Positions 31,319-43,358 are shown, numbered from the stretch's first letter. The stretch: DNA of 64,000 nt from Lichina pygmaea (GCA_963422465.1 OY730171.1:124001-188000), one strand, 5' to 3'. Numbers and translations are program-made. Notes: generated by a model not told the origin, from the sequence alone.

Positions 31319-34300
31319 TGCAAACGACACGTGGTAGAGTGTCAGGCCCAGGGCCTAGGCAGCTCAAAAAACTAGCAGCGCTCTTCAAAACTGGGGTCGG
31401 AAGAGCAGGCAAGACAACACCCTGGGAGGAAGGAGTCAAGCCGAGTCTTGACGCAACAGCCTGCAGCCCGCACTTTCACATCAAGATCAGAGTCAATGGG
31501 CGGTTGGCTAAGGCCATGATTGACTCTGGTGCAACTGGCAACTTCATGTCGGAAAGCTTTGCCAGAAGAAACAAGGTTCCAGTCCAAGGCAAGAGAGACC
31601 CCTACCAGTTGACGGTAGTGGACGGAACACCACTCTCCAAAGACAAGGGACAAGTGACAAAGGAGACCAAGAGCCTGAGACTGAGTGTCCATGGCACGAT
31701 GATCAGAACAGAAGAATTCGACTTGGTCCGGATACTACACAAAGTTATATTGGGACTTCCATGGTTGGAAAAACAAAACCCAAGGATTGACTGGAAAAGA
31801 AGGCAACTAGTCTTTCCGGATAAGACACTGGTCATGTCAGAACCAGGGGTGACGATTAAAGAAATCTCACTGACATGGTGGAAGAAATACCACCAGCGCG
31901 GGGAGGCCTGTGTGGTCTGGATGAAACCCCGAACACAACAACTTTGCACTACGCAAGACGCCGTGGGCGAGACTCAGGCACCGCAGTTGCCAAGTGAGTA
32001 TAAAGAATACCAGGAGATGTTCGAAGAAACAGCGATCGCAACGCTACCAGAACATCAGGAGTGGGACCACAAGATTCCGCTGGAAGACAGAAAAAAACCC
32101 ACACACAGCCCTATCTACGCTCTGTCAGCAAAAGAGCTTGAGGCCCTGAGAGACTACCTGGACGAGAACCTAGTGAAAGGGTTCATAAGACCTTCAACAT
32201 CACCGGCTGGATACCCGATATTGTTTGTGCCAAAGAAGGACAGCAAATTACGACTGTGCGTTGACTACCGGCAGCTTAATGCGATCACGATTAAGAATCG
32301 CTACCCGCTACTGTTAATATCGGAAATCCAAGACTGGATCCAAGGAGCCAAATAGTTTACCAAGTTCGACATTCAAGGTGCTTTCAACCTGGTTAGGATG
32401 AAAGACAGCGAAGAATGGAAGACAGTCTTTCGTACGAGGTACAGGCACTACGAGTATACCGTGATGCCATTCAGCCTTACGAATGCACCAGCGACATTCC
32501 AATCACTTATTAACGCTGTCCTCCGACAATACCTGGACATATTTGTCACCGCTTATATCGACGACGTCTTGGTATACACCAATGGAACCTTGGAGGAGCA
32601 CAAACAGCATGTCAAGAAGATCCTACATACGCTCCAGAGAGCAGGGATGAGGTTACGCCTGGATAAAAGTGTTTTCCACACAAAGGAAGTGGAATATTTG
32701 GGGTTGATCCTGACAACAGAAGGAATCTGAATGGACGACACGAAGACGGCAGCAGTACGAGACTGGCCAACACCCAAAAAAATCTCAAAGAAGTACAATC
32801 CTTCCTAGGGTTTGCAAACTTCTACTGATGATTCATCAAGGACTACTCAAGAACAGCAGCAGCCTTGACAGAGTTAACCAGAAAGAACAAATCTTTCAGG
32901 TGGGGGGAGAGCCAACAAGCGGCCTTCCAGGAGTTGAAGGATAAATTCATCTCCACACCCATTTTGGCATCATTTGATCCTGAGAAGAGGATCATTCTGG
33001 AGACTGATGCCTCAGACCAAGCATTGGGATCCTGCTTGTGTCAACCAGACGCTGACAACCGCTTACACCCTGTCGTGTACTGATCGAGAAAGTTCTCTGG
33101 CCCAGAACTGAGGTACAATGTTCACGACAAAGAGTTGTTAGCAATCGTCGACGCATTCCAAGAATAGAGGCCTTACTTGGAGGGGGCAAAATACACGATA
33201 GATGTGTACTCAGACCACAAAAACTTAGCTTACTTCACAACGACAAAGAAGCTAAACTGACAACAAGTTCGATGGGCAGAGTTGTTAGCATCATACAACT
33301 TCTAAATCCTCTACTGGAAGAGCACTGAAAATGCTTGAGCGGACGCCCTCAGCAGGCGACCAGACCTGATGGATGAGAAAACAACAGAGGAACACCCAAT
33401 CCTAGCGACAAAAGGACAAACCTTGGTCTATGCCCAACCCCAACTGGCAACAACAGAAACAAAGAGTCCACTCCTTACCCTCAGCCACAAGACGGCAAAC
33501 AAAAAGGAAATTGTGCCAGAAAGAGCACAAGAGGAGGTGATCCAGAGGCACCATGACAGGTCTTTGCATGGACACCCCGGGTGAGACAAAACCTTGGAGA
33601 AAATCCAAAGGAACTACTGCTTCAACAGAATGAAGTGCAAGGTGACAGAGTTCATCCGCAACTGTGAACAGTGCGCGAAGAACAAACCATCAAGGCATAA
33701 GCCCTACGGGCAGGCACAGCAGATGGACCTACCTGAGGCACCATGGGAAACTATCATGATGGATTTCATGGTCAAGTTGCCAAAGTCAACAGACCCAGCA
33801 ACAAAGGTGGTATACGATAGTATTCTGGTGGTTGTTGACAAACTCACCAAATACACCCACCTGGTCCTGTGGAAAGAGTCAGGAACCGCGAACGAACTTG
33901 CGAGCGTCCTACTCAGAGAGCTGGTAAGCCACTGAGGGCTACCAAAGACAATTATCTCAGATCAAGACAAACTCTTCACCTTGAAATTCTGGAACATGTG
34001 GACAAGGCAACTTGGCATTGATACAAGGATGTCAACAGCCTACCACCCACAAACTGACAGACAAACTGAGCAGACAAACCAGACAATGGAGCAGTATCTA
34101 CAACACTACGTCAACCACCAGCAGGACAACTGGGTGGAACTGCTACCAATAGCCCAGTTTGTGTACAACAACCAGCAACATAGCGTGACAGGGATGACAC
34201 TGTTCTTTGCGAACTACAGAAGAAACCCCTGATGGCAGGCAACAGCAGGAGGCAACGTTGTCGATGTTAGCAAACTCGCTGCTATGCACAAGATGATGAA

Positions 34301-34784
34301 AACAACAATCAACTGTGCCCAGAACACTACTGCCCGCCAATTACACGACAAAAGGTTGAAGGGACCAACCCTGGAAAGGGGGGATAAGGTCTACCTATCA
34401 ACAAAAAACCTGCGCTCGAAGTGACCGAGCAAAAAGCTGGACCATGTACAAATCAGACTATTCAAAATCGAGAAGCGCACTGGGAAAGTCAACTATCGAC
34501 TGAGACTGCCATGAAAAGCAAGGATACACCGAGTATTCCACATCTCACTGCTCGAACCAGCACCCAGCGACGCAGAGGTCAAAACAGAATGGAACTTTGA
34601 GGACGATGAAGAAGAGTACGATGTCGAAAGGATCCTGGATAGTCGGAGAAACAGACGGAAAACTGAGTACCTGGTGAAGTGGTTACGATTTGACAAAGAG
34701 GAGAATTCGTGGGAACCAACCAAGAACTTCAGCTCTGTGATAAACCAGAAACTGGTGGATTACCACCAAGCAAATCTGCAGTGA
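31279..34784 (+). pseudogene. pol: Ty3-C pol (protease, RT, RNase H, integrase, chromodomain)
   Basis: Protease has [11 protein letters not shown] (near 31520). RT has [19 protein letters not shown] and YIDDVLVYTN (near 32555). RNase H has ILETDASDQALGSC. The integrase has a zinc-binding segment ending CEQCAKNK, MDFMVKLPKSTD, ISDQDKLFT and YHPQTDRQTEQ. The chromodomain (YDVERILDSRR, EYLVKWL, SWEPTKN) lies at about 34615-34760. It overlaps gag by 40 bp in another frame, an arrangement compatible with ribosomal frameshifting as used in some members of the family. It is broken at about ten places. Confidence 0.88.
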
Positions 34785-35238
34785 CCAGGTCTGACGGAGA
34801 CAACAGCTCGAGAGAAGCCAAAGCCTCTGAAGAGAAGACATCCTCAAAGGACAGCGGAGCAGCAGCTTGACAGGCCTCCCGTTCGCAGATAACGCGGAGG
34901 GCCTCTTGTTCCTGAGCATCGAGGGACTCTTGATCCTTGATAGCTGACAGCTCACGATGGATGGCATCGGCCTCCTTCTGTGAGAGATGACCCAGCTGCC
35001 GGCGGAGGCAGATCTGCCGGGGAAGTAGTTTTGACAGTTGGTCATCAGTCTCCCGCAGCTGAGCCTTGAGCTGCTCGCGCTCAAGTTCCATCTTCTTCCA
35101 TTCTGATTCCGAGAGATGAAGGTCGCAGCGACAACCCTTCTCGATGCACCGACAACAAAAAGATGATGCAGAACTCACAACACACTTGGCGTGGTCATGA
35201 CGACAAGCACTGCATGTGATTTTTGATTCCTTGCCCAT
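34729..35238 (-). CDS. Antisense Zn2Cys6 / coiled-coil protein carried by Ty3-C
   Basis: The frame is 169 codons, open throughout. It starts 125 bp from the 3' LTR and overlaps the end of pol by 56 bp. The N-terminus carries CX2CX6CX8CX2CX6C (CSACRHDHAKC, then CCRCIEKGCRC), a match to the Zn2Cys6 spacing, although two extra cysteines make the ligand assignment uncertain. Residues about 40-110 (WKKMELEREQLKAQLRE, QLSKLLPRQICLRRQLGHL) have strong heptad-like Leu spacing. Position, orientation, length and domain order match the Ty3-A antisense protein, though the sequence is much diverged. It looks whole. Confidence 0.75.
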   Translation of the reverse strand: MGKESKITCSACRHDHAKCVVSSASSFCCRCIEKGCRCDLHLSESEWKKMELEREQLKAQLRETDDQLSKLLPRQICLRRQLGHLSQKEADAIHRELSAIKDQESLDAQEQEALRVICEREACQAAAPLSFEDVFSSEALASLELLSPSDLVTADLLGGNPPVSGLSQS

Positions 35239-35362
35239 TTTGCCAACACGACAAGAGAGAAAACCACGACGACGAGTTCAAGTTGTCTGGCTTTGGTTCA
35301 TGGCAAAAGAGGAGCAGGAACAAAAAGGATCTGGGGACAGAACCCTTGGAGGGAGGGGATAG

Positions 35363-35899
35363 TGTTAAGGCCTAGGCCGGAACAGCCCAGGTAAGCGAGG
35401 GAGAGGTGTTAGTCATGTGGAACAACATCCGACTGATCCAGTGGACAAGCAAGAGCTAAGCGAGGAGCTTGTCCGGTGGACGAGCAGGAGCTAAGCAAGG
35501 AGCTTGTCCGGTGGACGAGCAGGAGCTAAGCGAGGAGCTCGTCCGGTGGACGAGCAGGAGCTAAGCGAGGAGCTTGTCCGGTGGACAAGCAGGAGCTAAG
35601 CGAGGAGCTCGTCCGGTGGACAAGCAGGAGCTAAGCGAGGAGCTTGTCCACGCAAAAGGATGATACCCCTTGAGGAGACCCCCCCCCTTGGGGCATCTGT
35701 ATAAAGACCCCCAAAGAGCCCGGAGGGATTAGCTCTCCAGGCTGAACACATACAAGCAATACAAACCCATCGTACAGAGACAATAGCACAGGAGAGTTAC
35801 CCCACCTGTCTATTCCTCTACCGAGTCCCTGTCTAAGAATCCACCCACAAAGCAACAGACCGTACTGGTTTCTGTGTGAACCCGGCCTGGCCTTTAACA
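35363..35899 (+). repeat. Ty3-C 3' LTR with six 35-bp hairpin units
   Basis: This 537-bp LTR carries six 35-bp units from 35440 to 35649, twice as many as the 5' LTR. Outside the array the two LTRs differ by only a handful of substitutions. It ends TTAACA and is followed by the duplication ACACA, after which L6 ORF2 resumes. Confidence 0.92.
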
Positions 35900-37204
35900 A
35901 CACACCACAAATGTCTATTCTGGACTGCAAGACATGGAATAGTCTTCTCACCTGAGAAATATAAAATACTTCATTTTTCCAGAAGAAGATCAGACAATCT
36001 TCAGCTCAAGCTCAGACTGGGGAATGTGATTCTCAAACCAAAAGAAGAAGTGTGAGTACTTGGAGTGTACCTAGATGCAAAGCTCCACTGGCACAAACAC
36101 CAGAGGATTATTCTTCAAAAAGCACAGAAAGCACTCTCTTCTTTTTCTAGAACTTCCTATTCTACTTGGGGCTTTCCAGTTCACACATCATGTCTGGTGT
36201 ACACTGCTATACTGAGATCTCTACTGAGCTATGCAGTGGGGATCTGGTTTAACCCTCTAAGAAAATCCTCCAATATCTCTTCTCTTGTTTCATTTCAAAA
36301 CAGATGCCTAAGACTTATTGGGGGTGCTTTCAAAGCCACTCCTTCTTTTCTATTAGAGAGTGAGCTTTTTCTTCTACCTCTAGACCTCTACTTTAAATTT
36401 CGCACTGCCTGTTTTCTTTCTTCTATTCAAAACTCCCCTCTCAAATACTTTCTTGACAGTATGTTTTCCACTATTTCCAGCTATGCCTCTCTCTTGAAGA
36501 AACCTTTAAAGGAATCCTCAACTATCTCTCCTAAGTGGAAATTCACTTGGTTAAGTCAAATAACTACTAACCAGACTTGTTCAAAGAAAGAACTACAAAA
36601 GCTCTTTACTAAAGAGTGGGAAGACCAATGGGAAGAGAAGAAAAGAAGAAGCTATCCAGGCTGGCAGACTTTCTGTCAAAAGCCACACAAAAACAATCTG
36701 AAGCTCTACAAAGAGTTACAGAAAGCTGAGGCAAGTCTGCTACTGCAAATCAGGACTGAAAGAATTGGTCTGGCAAGTTTTCTTTTCAGAGCTGGAGTTC
36801 CTGGCTTCCCTACCCCACTATGTGTGTGTGGCCAAGCAGAAGAAACTGCAAAACATATCACCTCTTCATGCTCTCTTTATTCAAGACAAAGACAACAAGT
36901 CTTCTTTAATCCCCAAGACTTCACCACTATTATTTCAAACCCAGAGCTACTACAGAAGTTCTTGTACTGGTTTATGTCTTTGAAAAGACTAAACCAGTTT
37001 AATCTAGCTTTCAACCTCCACTATTCCCAATCCAATACCTAGATTCTCTTCTCTTACCAGAAACTTCAAGATTTCTCTTGTTACATTCCCTAGTCACACC
37101 CTGCCTTCAGTTTTTATCCCTTCAAAGGTTTTCTGAAGGAGTTCACTATTAGCTAGAAGATCTGCATGGCTGTAAAGCTATTACCAGTGTAAGAATCAAA
37201 TAAA

Positions 37205-37417
37205 AATTACCTTCTCAAGTTTGTAGACTGGTTCTTGGTTTTGGAAGACTTTTCTTCTTAGTTTTCTCTCCTTTTTAATTTTCTCTTCAATCTCTTGGTT
37301 CCACCAGGGAACAGTGTACTTTGAGTCTCTCAGAGGTCTTGTTGTCTTGTCAGCCAATTCTTGATGAACTTTGTCCAGATTCTCCAGATAGTTGTCCACT
37401 TCCTCTCGGTTAAGTAG
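37205..37417 (-). pseudogene. L7 ORF2 fragment (linker after endonuclease)
   Basis: These are about 70 codons of LINE-C ORF2 (NREEVDNYLENLDKVHQEL, TVPWWNQEIEEKIKKERK), corresponding to L10 at 57240-57420. They end on the left where the A-rich tail of L6 begins, and on the right at the Ty3-A2 LTR. The last bases, AGTAG (37413-37417), are repeated at 43958-43962. Confidence 0.82.
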
Positions 37418-38018
37418 TGTTACGACCCAGGGGATGAGAGCCACTTATTTATAGGCAATCAGGCCACGGGCCAGGCAAGAGGACACTATGGAAGTCAAGT
37501 GACCAACCAACAAGGGGTCACGTGACTGTCAAGACACACACAGGAGTCTCGACGCAGCATGCATGAAGCATTGAGACAATCTCACCAGTCTTGACGCAGG
37601 GTGCATGAAGCATCAAGACAGTCTCACCAGTCTTGACGCAGGATGCATGAAGCATCGAGACAATCTTACCAGTCTTGACGCAGGGTGCATAACATGGTGG
37701 GACTGTCAAGACAATCTCACCTGTCTTGACGTCAAGACTGTCAAGACAATCTTGATTGTCTCAACAGGCCAGCACTATATAGTCCAGTGATAGTTCCCTT
37801 ATGGAATGATCATCTTCAACTCATGTTGTGATCCAGACAACTAGATCTACTTCAATACAATCCTTTTGTACAAAGCTGTTGATCAGGTGTCACCACCACC
37901 ACGTTCCACCAAACCTCTTCGTACTCCTTGACACTCCTCTCCTGCGAGAACCAATCTGCCTTCCACCTCTCACCCTAATCCTATACTCGGATAGGACAGT
38001 ACAGTACAGACCACAACA
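37418..38018 (+). repeat. Ty3-A2 5' LTR (second U3 type)
   Basis: This 601-bp LTR pairs with 43359-43957 (599 bp). The U3 has GTCACGTGAC (37517-37526) and a tandem array of about 42-bp units (around 37545-37690) built on GTCTTGACGCAGGGTGCATG and its pairing partner TCAAGACAATC. Next come a TATATAG box near 37777 and the R/U5 segment shared with Ty3-A1. Confidence 0.9.
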
Positions 38019-38036
38019 CTTTGAAGACCCTCAAGG

Positions 38037-39536
38037 ATGAGTACCTCAGGAGCAACCAACCCCAACTTCCCAGATGGAAAGATTAGCGTTGCCAAGCCAG
38101 ACCTGTTCTACGGTGAAAGAAACAAGGTTGACGACTGGCTTATGCAACTCCAAGTCTACTTTCAATTCCAACCAGAGACGAAGCTGCCCAAGGAAAAGTG
38201 GCCCCTCTTTGCAACCACTTACATAAGAGGCAATGCTTATTGATGGATCAAGCCCTACGTCAACAAACATCTCTCAGGAAACAGAGACTATGACAGCACA
38301 ACAGAATGGATGACAAAATAGACGTGATTCAAGGACAAGATCAAAAGGATCCTTGGACTATCTAACAAAGACAAAGTGGCTATACGAATGATCCAGCACA
38401 TCAAACAACAACGCTCAGCCGCAGAGTACACCACGCAGTTCAAACAATACTCAGTACTGACTGACTGGGACGATGACACCCTGATGGTTATGTACTGACG
38501 TGGACTCAAGGAAAACATGAAGGATGAAATCACCTTTGACGGACAAGCAGTCAACACACTGGATGAACTCATCACACAAGCAATCAACATCGATGACAAA
38601 CTTTTCGAGCGAGCGATGGAGAAACACCACGACAGAGGATACAGCCACCCCGCATGGCATGTGAGCAACCACTACAAGCCGCCTAACAAGGCACCACCAC
38701 ATGATCTATATGGCTATGCACCCATGGAACTGGATGCAGTCCACCACAAGGGAAGGTTCACGAAGGGAAGGAACAACAAAAAAAGGAAAGCACTGAAGTG
38801 CTATGCCTGTGGCAAGCTAGGCCACATGGTGAAAGACTGTTGTTCAAAGAACAAGGTGCACTGACAGCAACTTAATACACTCAACAGAGACTGGAATGTC
38901 ATCAAGCCAGAGGACCCACCAGGAGAGGCTCAGCTATCCCTCGAACAATAGGACAACTACGATCAGACATTGGAAGCAGCCCACCAACTGGCAACATCAG
39001 GAGGCAAGGACCTACCAGAACTGACAGGTCAGGACAAGGGACAGGAGCCCTTAACCACCTCTGATGGGGACTGAGACGAACCCGTGTCTATCAAAGAAGA
39101 AATACCACAAGGAAGCTATGCTTACAGCATGGACCCACGAAATCTACGGCACGGCGAACTACAGTGGAGGTTTTGCACAAAGCACTACTGCACCTACCAC
39201 GAACAACTACGAAGGTACGGAGGACATTCACCCTACCACACCACCTGCCACAAGCATTGGGTCAATTGCGAGAAGGATGCGTGTGAGATCCATCTTTGGG
39301 ACAAACACCAACACACTGCATTCCCCGGGCACACGCATGATTGGCACAAACACCTCATGTTCTTACAGCAAGGCAACAACCACAACTGCTACGTCAACAA
39401 TTAGCAGTACTGCCTCAAGCCTGGATGTGACAAGTATCAGCAAGACAAATTCATGAACAGATTCCTCAGGACTGATGGGAATGGCTGGACCCATTGCCTA
39501 GTCAGTGGAAAGACACTTCAATCAGGAAAAGACTGA
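38037..39536 (+). pseudogene. gag: Ty3-A2 gag
   Basis: This region is collinear with the Ty3-A1 gag (3866-5365), same length. The knuckle CYACGKLGHMVKDC and at least the first two W-x2-C-x4-C-x2-H units (WRFCTKHYCTYH, WVNCEKDACEIH) of the C-terminal Cys/His-rich domain are retained. It is broken at several places. Confidence 0.88.
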
Positions 39537-39574
39537 ACTCTCTTGTCAAGGGGTGACATCGGGAGCTCAACAAC

Positions 39575-42500
39575 ATGACCCCTAGCAACGCAAAGCACCT
39601 GCGATTGCCTGTGTCACTACACGCCAACACGCCAGTACAGACATACGCACTTGTTGACTCTGGAGCCAGTGGAAACTACATTTCAAGATAACTTTACAAC
39701 ACCCTCAGCACTGGAAGGAGACGCAAGCAGCAGCCCTATCAGCTCACGATGGCAAATGGACAGACAGAGCTAGTCTGCCATGAGATGCAGCCAATGGAAA
39801 TAGTTACCGGACACCATGCTGAAAGGATCCACCTTGATATTGTCAAGTTGGCCACTCAGGATATCTATTTGGGGATGCCTTGGCTAAAGAAGCATAACCC
39901 AGTTGTTAACTGGAAGACAGGAGTACTCACGTTTAGGAACTACACTAACAACGCAGCTTAGACCTGTTACCAGCTGCAGAAGGTGTGGACAGATGAGGGA
40001 AGGAGTCCTTAGTGGAACCTCACCGACAGAAAGGACGACTCTCAAGAGAAGAAGTCTGCCTTGACAGGCACCCCCCGGAACCAGGTGGCCAAACAGTCAG
40101 AGATGAAGAGAGAGGAAGTTGTTAACCCTCTGGAGATCTCTGAAGAGTACTGACCTGGGTATGATAACCTCTTTCAGGAAGAGACAACAACAGCAGTGTT
40201 GCCTAAGCACCAACCTTGGGATCATAAGATCAAGTTGCAACCAGGGACAGAGCCAGGATTTGGACCAATTTACCAGTTATCAGAGAAAGAGCTCCAAGTA
40301 CTTCGCGAGTACCTGGAGGAAAACCTGAAAAAGGGTTTCATTTGAGAATCTCAATTGCCAGCAGGATACCTGATACTATTTGCACCAAAGAAAGACGGAA
40401 GTCTTCAACTTTGTGTGGATTACAGGAAACTCAACAACATTACCATCAAGAACTGATATCTGTTGCCAAATGCGAACGAATTGTGAGACAGGATCAGCCA
40501 AGCTACAATCTTTACCAAGCTGGACTTGAAAGGAGCATACAACCTGATACGCATGAAAGAAGGAGAAGAATGGAAGACAGCCTTCAGAACCTGATACAGA
40601 CACTACGAGTATCTGGTTATGCTATTCAGACTCACAAACACACCAGCAACATGTCAAGCATTGATCAACAACATCATCAGAGCACACCTGGACTAAACAG
40701 CTATCGCCTACCTGGACAACATTCTTGTCTACTCGAACACGCAACAAGAACATACGAAACATGTGAAGGATGTTCTACAATGTCTACAAGAGGCAGGGCT
40801 CAAGCTCAACCCGAAGAAATGCGAGTTCAACAAACTGGAAGTTAAATTCCTCAGATACATCATAGGGATTGAAGGGATCAAGATTGACCCTGAGAAAATC
40901 AAAGTGATTCAGCAATGGCCAACACCGACATCAGTTAAGGAAGTACAAGCCTTCCTAGGATTTGCCAACTTCAACTGACAGTTCATCAAGAACTACTCAC
41001 AGATGGCAACACCACTGACAGAACTCACAAAGAAGGACATGGAGTACTGGTGGACGGAGAGACAACAAAAAGCATTCCAACAGCTCAAGGACACTTGCGC
41101 CAAGGAACCAGTTCTTCTCAACTTCAAGACAGGCCAACCGACACAAATCAAGACAGACGCTTCAGATCAGGCAGTGGGAGCATGTCAATGCCAACAGGCA
41201 GACAGCAAGTGGCACCCAGTTGCCTACTACTCACAAAAAATAACACAAGCGGAATGAAACTATGATATCCACGATAAAGAGCTACTGGCAGTTGTCAACG
41301 CACTCGAACACTGGAGAGTGTACACAGAAAGCAGTTCTGAACTCACCATTCTCACAGACCACAAGAATCTGACAATATTCACGACAACCAAGAAGCTGAA
41401 CAGACAGCAAGTCAGATGGGCTGAACTCCTAGGGCAACACAAGTTCAAGATCTTGTACACCCCTGGATGAGACAATGGGAGAGCAGACGCACTAAGCTGA
41501 CAAAAAGACCACATGGAAGATGATGAACACCAAGGAACAATCTTACAGCAGGACCAGCAAGGAAACCTGGTGCCTCAACCACAGATCAACAAGCTCACGG
41601 CAGAAGACACTGAAGAACTAATAAGGAACTACCATGATAATCCAGCACATGGTCACCCAGGAATCTCCAAGACCACAGACCTTATCCAACAGGCAGGGAA
41701 CAATGTCATTAACCTCTGACAACATATCACAAACTACATCAGCAAGTGTCTACTATGCCAGAAAAACAAACATGGAAGACATAAGCCATACGGAGAAGGA
41801 CACCTGAACATGATACTGAGAGGCCTGTGGGAAGACGTGTCAATGGACTTTATCACAAAGCTACCAAGTCCAAAGACCCAGTCACAGGAATCACCTACAA
41901 CTTGATTATGGTGATAATGGACAGATTCACAAAATATCTAATAGCGGTACCATTCAAGGAGACCCACACAGCAGAACAGTTGGGACACCTCTTACTGGAC
42001 AGATTGGTCAGAGACCACGGAGTTCTGATCACGATCATTACAGACAGAGATAAACTCTTCACATCCAACTACTGGAAGACAATCAGGGCAGCCATGGGAA
42101 CAAAACCCAAAATGTCTACAGCCTATCACCCACGAACTGACAGCCAGACAGAGCGAGTGAACCAAGTCCTGGAGACTTACTTACGGCATTACATCAACAA
42201 GACCCACAGCAATTGGGTACAGTTATTACTGGTGGCACAGCTGGCAATCAACCAGCACAGATCAGACTCAACAAAGGAATCACTATTTTTGCCAATTTTA
42301 GACAACATGCGAACATCAGGATACCAAGCAGAGCTTCACCAAACACGGAGAAAGCACTCCAACATGACAAGCTCCTACGACAAACACACACAATGATGAG
42401 GCACTACCTTCAAGAGACCTCAGAAAGAATGCAACGTCAAATAGACAAGAAATCGAAAATGGCACCTCAGCTAAAGAAGGGGGATAAAGTCTACCTCCTC

Positions 42501-42872
42501 ACAAGAAATTGGAGAACAAAGAAACCAAGAACAAAGAAACTGGACTATGTTAAGGTCAGACCATTTTCAGTCGAAGAAAAAACCAGACCAGTCAATGTCA
42601 GACTGCGACTACCGAGAGACGCTCAGGTACACCCAAACTTTCACATCTCAATGATTGAATTAGCCGACCAGAGCACACCCTTGCAGGAAACATTTCATTA
42701 CCAACCAGAGGAAGAACAGGAATTCAAGGCTGAACAGATCCTGAAGAGAAAAGGTCAGCGATACCTTGTCAAGTGGAAAAACTACCCAGACTCGGAAAAT
42801 ACCTGGGAGCCACTCAGGAACCTCGCGAACTGCCAGCTCCTCCTGCAGCAGTTCCGGCAGAAGCAGGACTGA
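39575..42872 (+). pseudogene. pol: Ty3-A2 pol
   Basis: This region is collinear with the Ty3-A1 pol: protease (LVDSGASGNY), RT, RNase H (ASDQAVGAC), integrase (ITDRDKLFTS, YHPRTDSQTER) and chromodomain (KAEQILKRKGQRYLVKWKNY). It is broken at more than a dozen places. Confidence 0.88.
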
Positions 42873-43314
42873 ACAGCTTGGCCTGCAGCGTGGACGTGTC
42901 AATGACTGTCGCTGACAAGTCTTCACCATCCACCTCCATTTCAGCAATAAGACACTGGAGCTTCTTCTTTGCTCAACTCTCAGCACCCTCAAGAACCTTT
43001 CACTTTCAGGACACACAAGCCTGCAGCTCGGCAAGCTGCTCAACAAGAGCATCCCGCTTGGCCTCATCAACAGCCAAATCCTCGCGAAGGTTATCCTGAG
43101 TCATGTTCAGCAACTCCCAAGAAAGTGACACACAGGACTTCCCACGATGAGTGCATTCAGCGCACTTCAACTTATCATTGTTTTCAGACATTCAGAAGCA
43201 GGGCTTGTGGTTCAAAACACAGAAGTCACACGGAGCAAGCAACACAAAGTTATGATCACAGATCTGGGCTGCCAGTTGGTTTCAGTAAGCAGAGGCACAT
43301 GATTTTGCAGACAT
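42814..43314 (-). pseudogene. Ty3-A2 antisense Zn2Cys6 / coiled-coil ORF
   Basis: This 501-bp region has exactly the length of the Ty3-A1 antisense ORF and the same position, with its start 44 bp from the 3' LTR. The cluster CDFCVLNHKPC and CAECTHRGKSC, the SWELLNMTQDNLRED block and the helical part are recognisable. It is broken at a few places, in keeping with the state of the whole element. Confidence 0.75.
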
Positions 43315-43358
43315 ACTCAAGAATTCATCAGGATGATGAATGAAGGAGAGGAGGGTAG

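Larger units (their letters stand above)
29535..35899 (+). mobile_element. Ty3-C: chromovirus with antisense ORF
   Basis: This 6365-bp element is bounded by LTRs starting TGTTAAGG and ending TTAACA (TTAATA in the 5' copy) and flanked by ACACA. Gag is at 30005-31318, pol at 31279-34784, the antisense ORF at 34729-35238 and the polypurine tract just before 35363. Protein similarity to Ty3-A is clear, but DNA similarity is low. It is broken at about a dozen places. Confidence 0.93.
27430..37042 (+). pseudogene. L6 ORF2 (endonuclease, RT, CCHC), interrupted by Ty3-C
   Basis: Leaving out the inserted element and one copy of ACACA, the two blocks (27430-29534, 35905-37042) total 3243 nt, the 1080-aa length expected for LINE-A. 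The endonuclease motifs (LLQYNVQKS, ALQEFW where others have QEPW, TDSNLHHPDW, GSDHRPV) and the RT core (SLDISEAYDRV, GVSQGSPLS, GFADDTN) are present. Ty3-C lies just after the RT catalytic block. One stop, TGA at 36053-36055 in place of a CGA Arg codon, is seen downstream. QEFW and GVSQG are unusual substitutions in conserved motifs. Confidence 0.9.
27022..37204 (+). mobile_element. L6: LINE-A copy, 5'-truncated, split by Ty3-C
   Basis: The blocks 27022-29534 and 35900-37204 form one LINE-A from the end of ORF1 to the 3' tail. The 5-bp duplication ACACA (29530-29534 and 35900-35904) brackets the Ty3-C element, and the ORF2 frame resumes after it. The 3' end is the canonical CAGTGTAAGAATCAAATAAAAA. 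The 5' part ends abruptly at the Ty3-B LTR. Confidence 0.92.
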
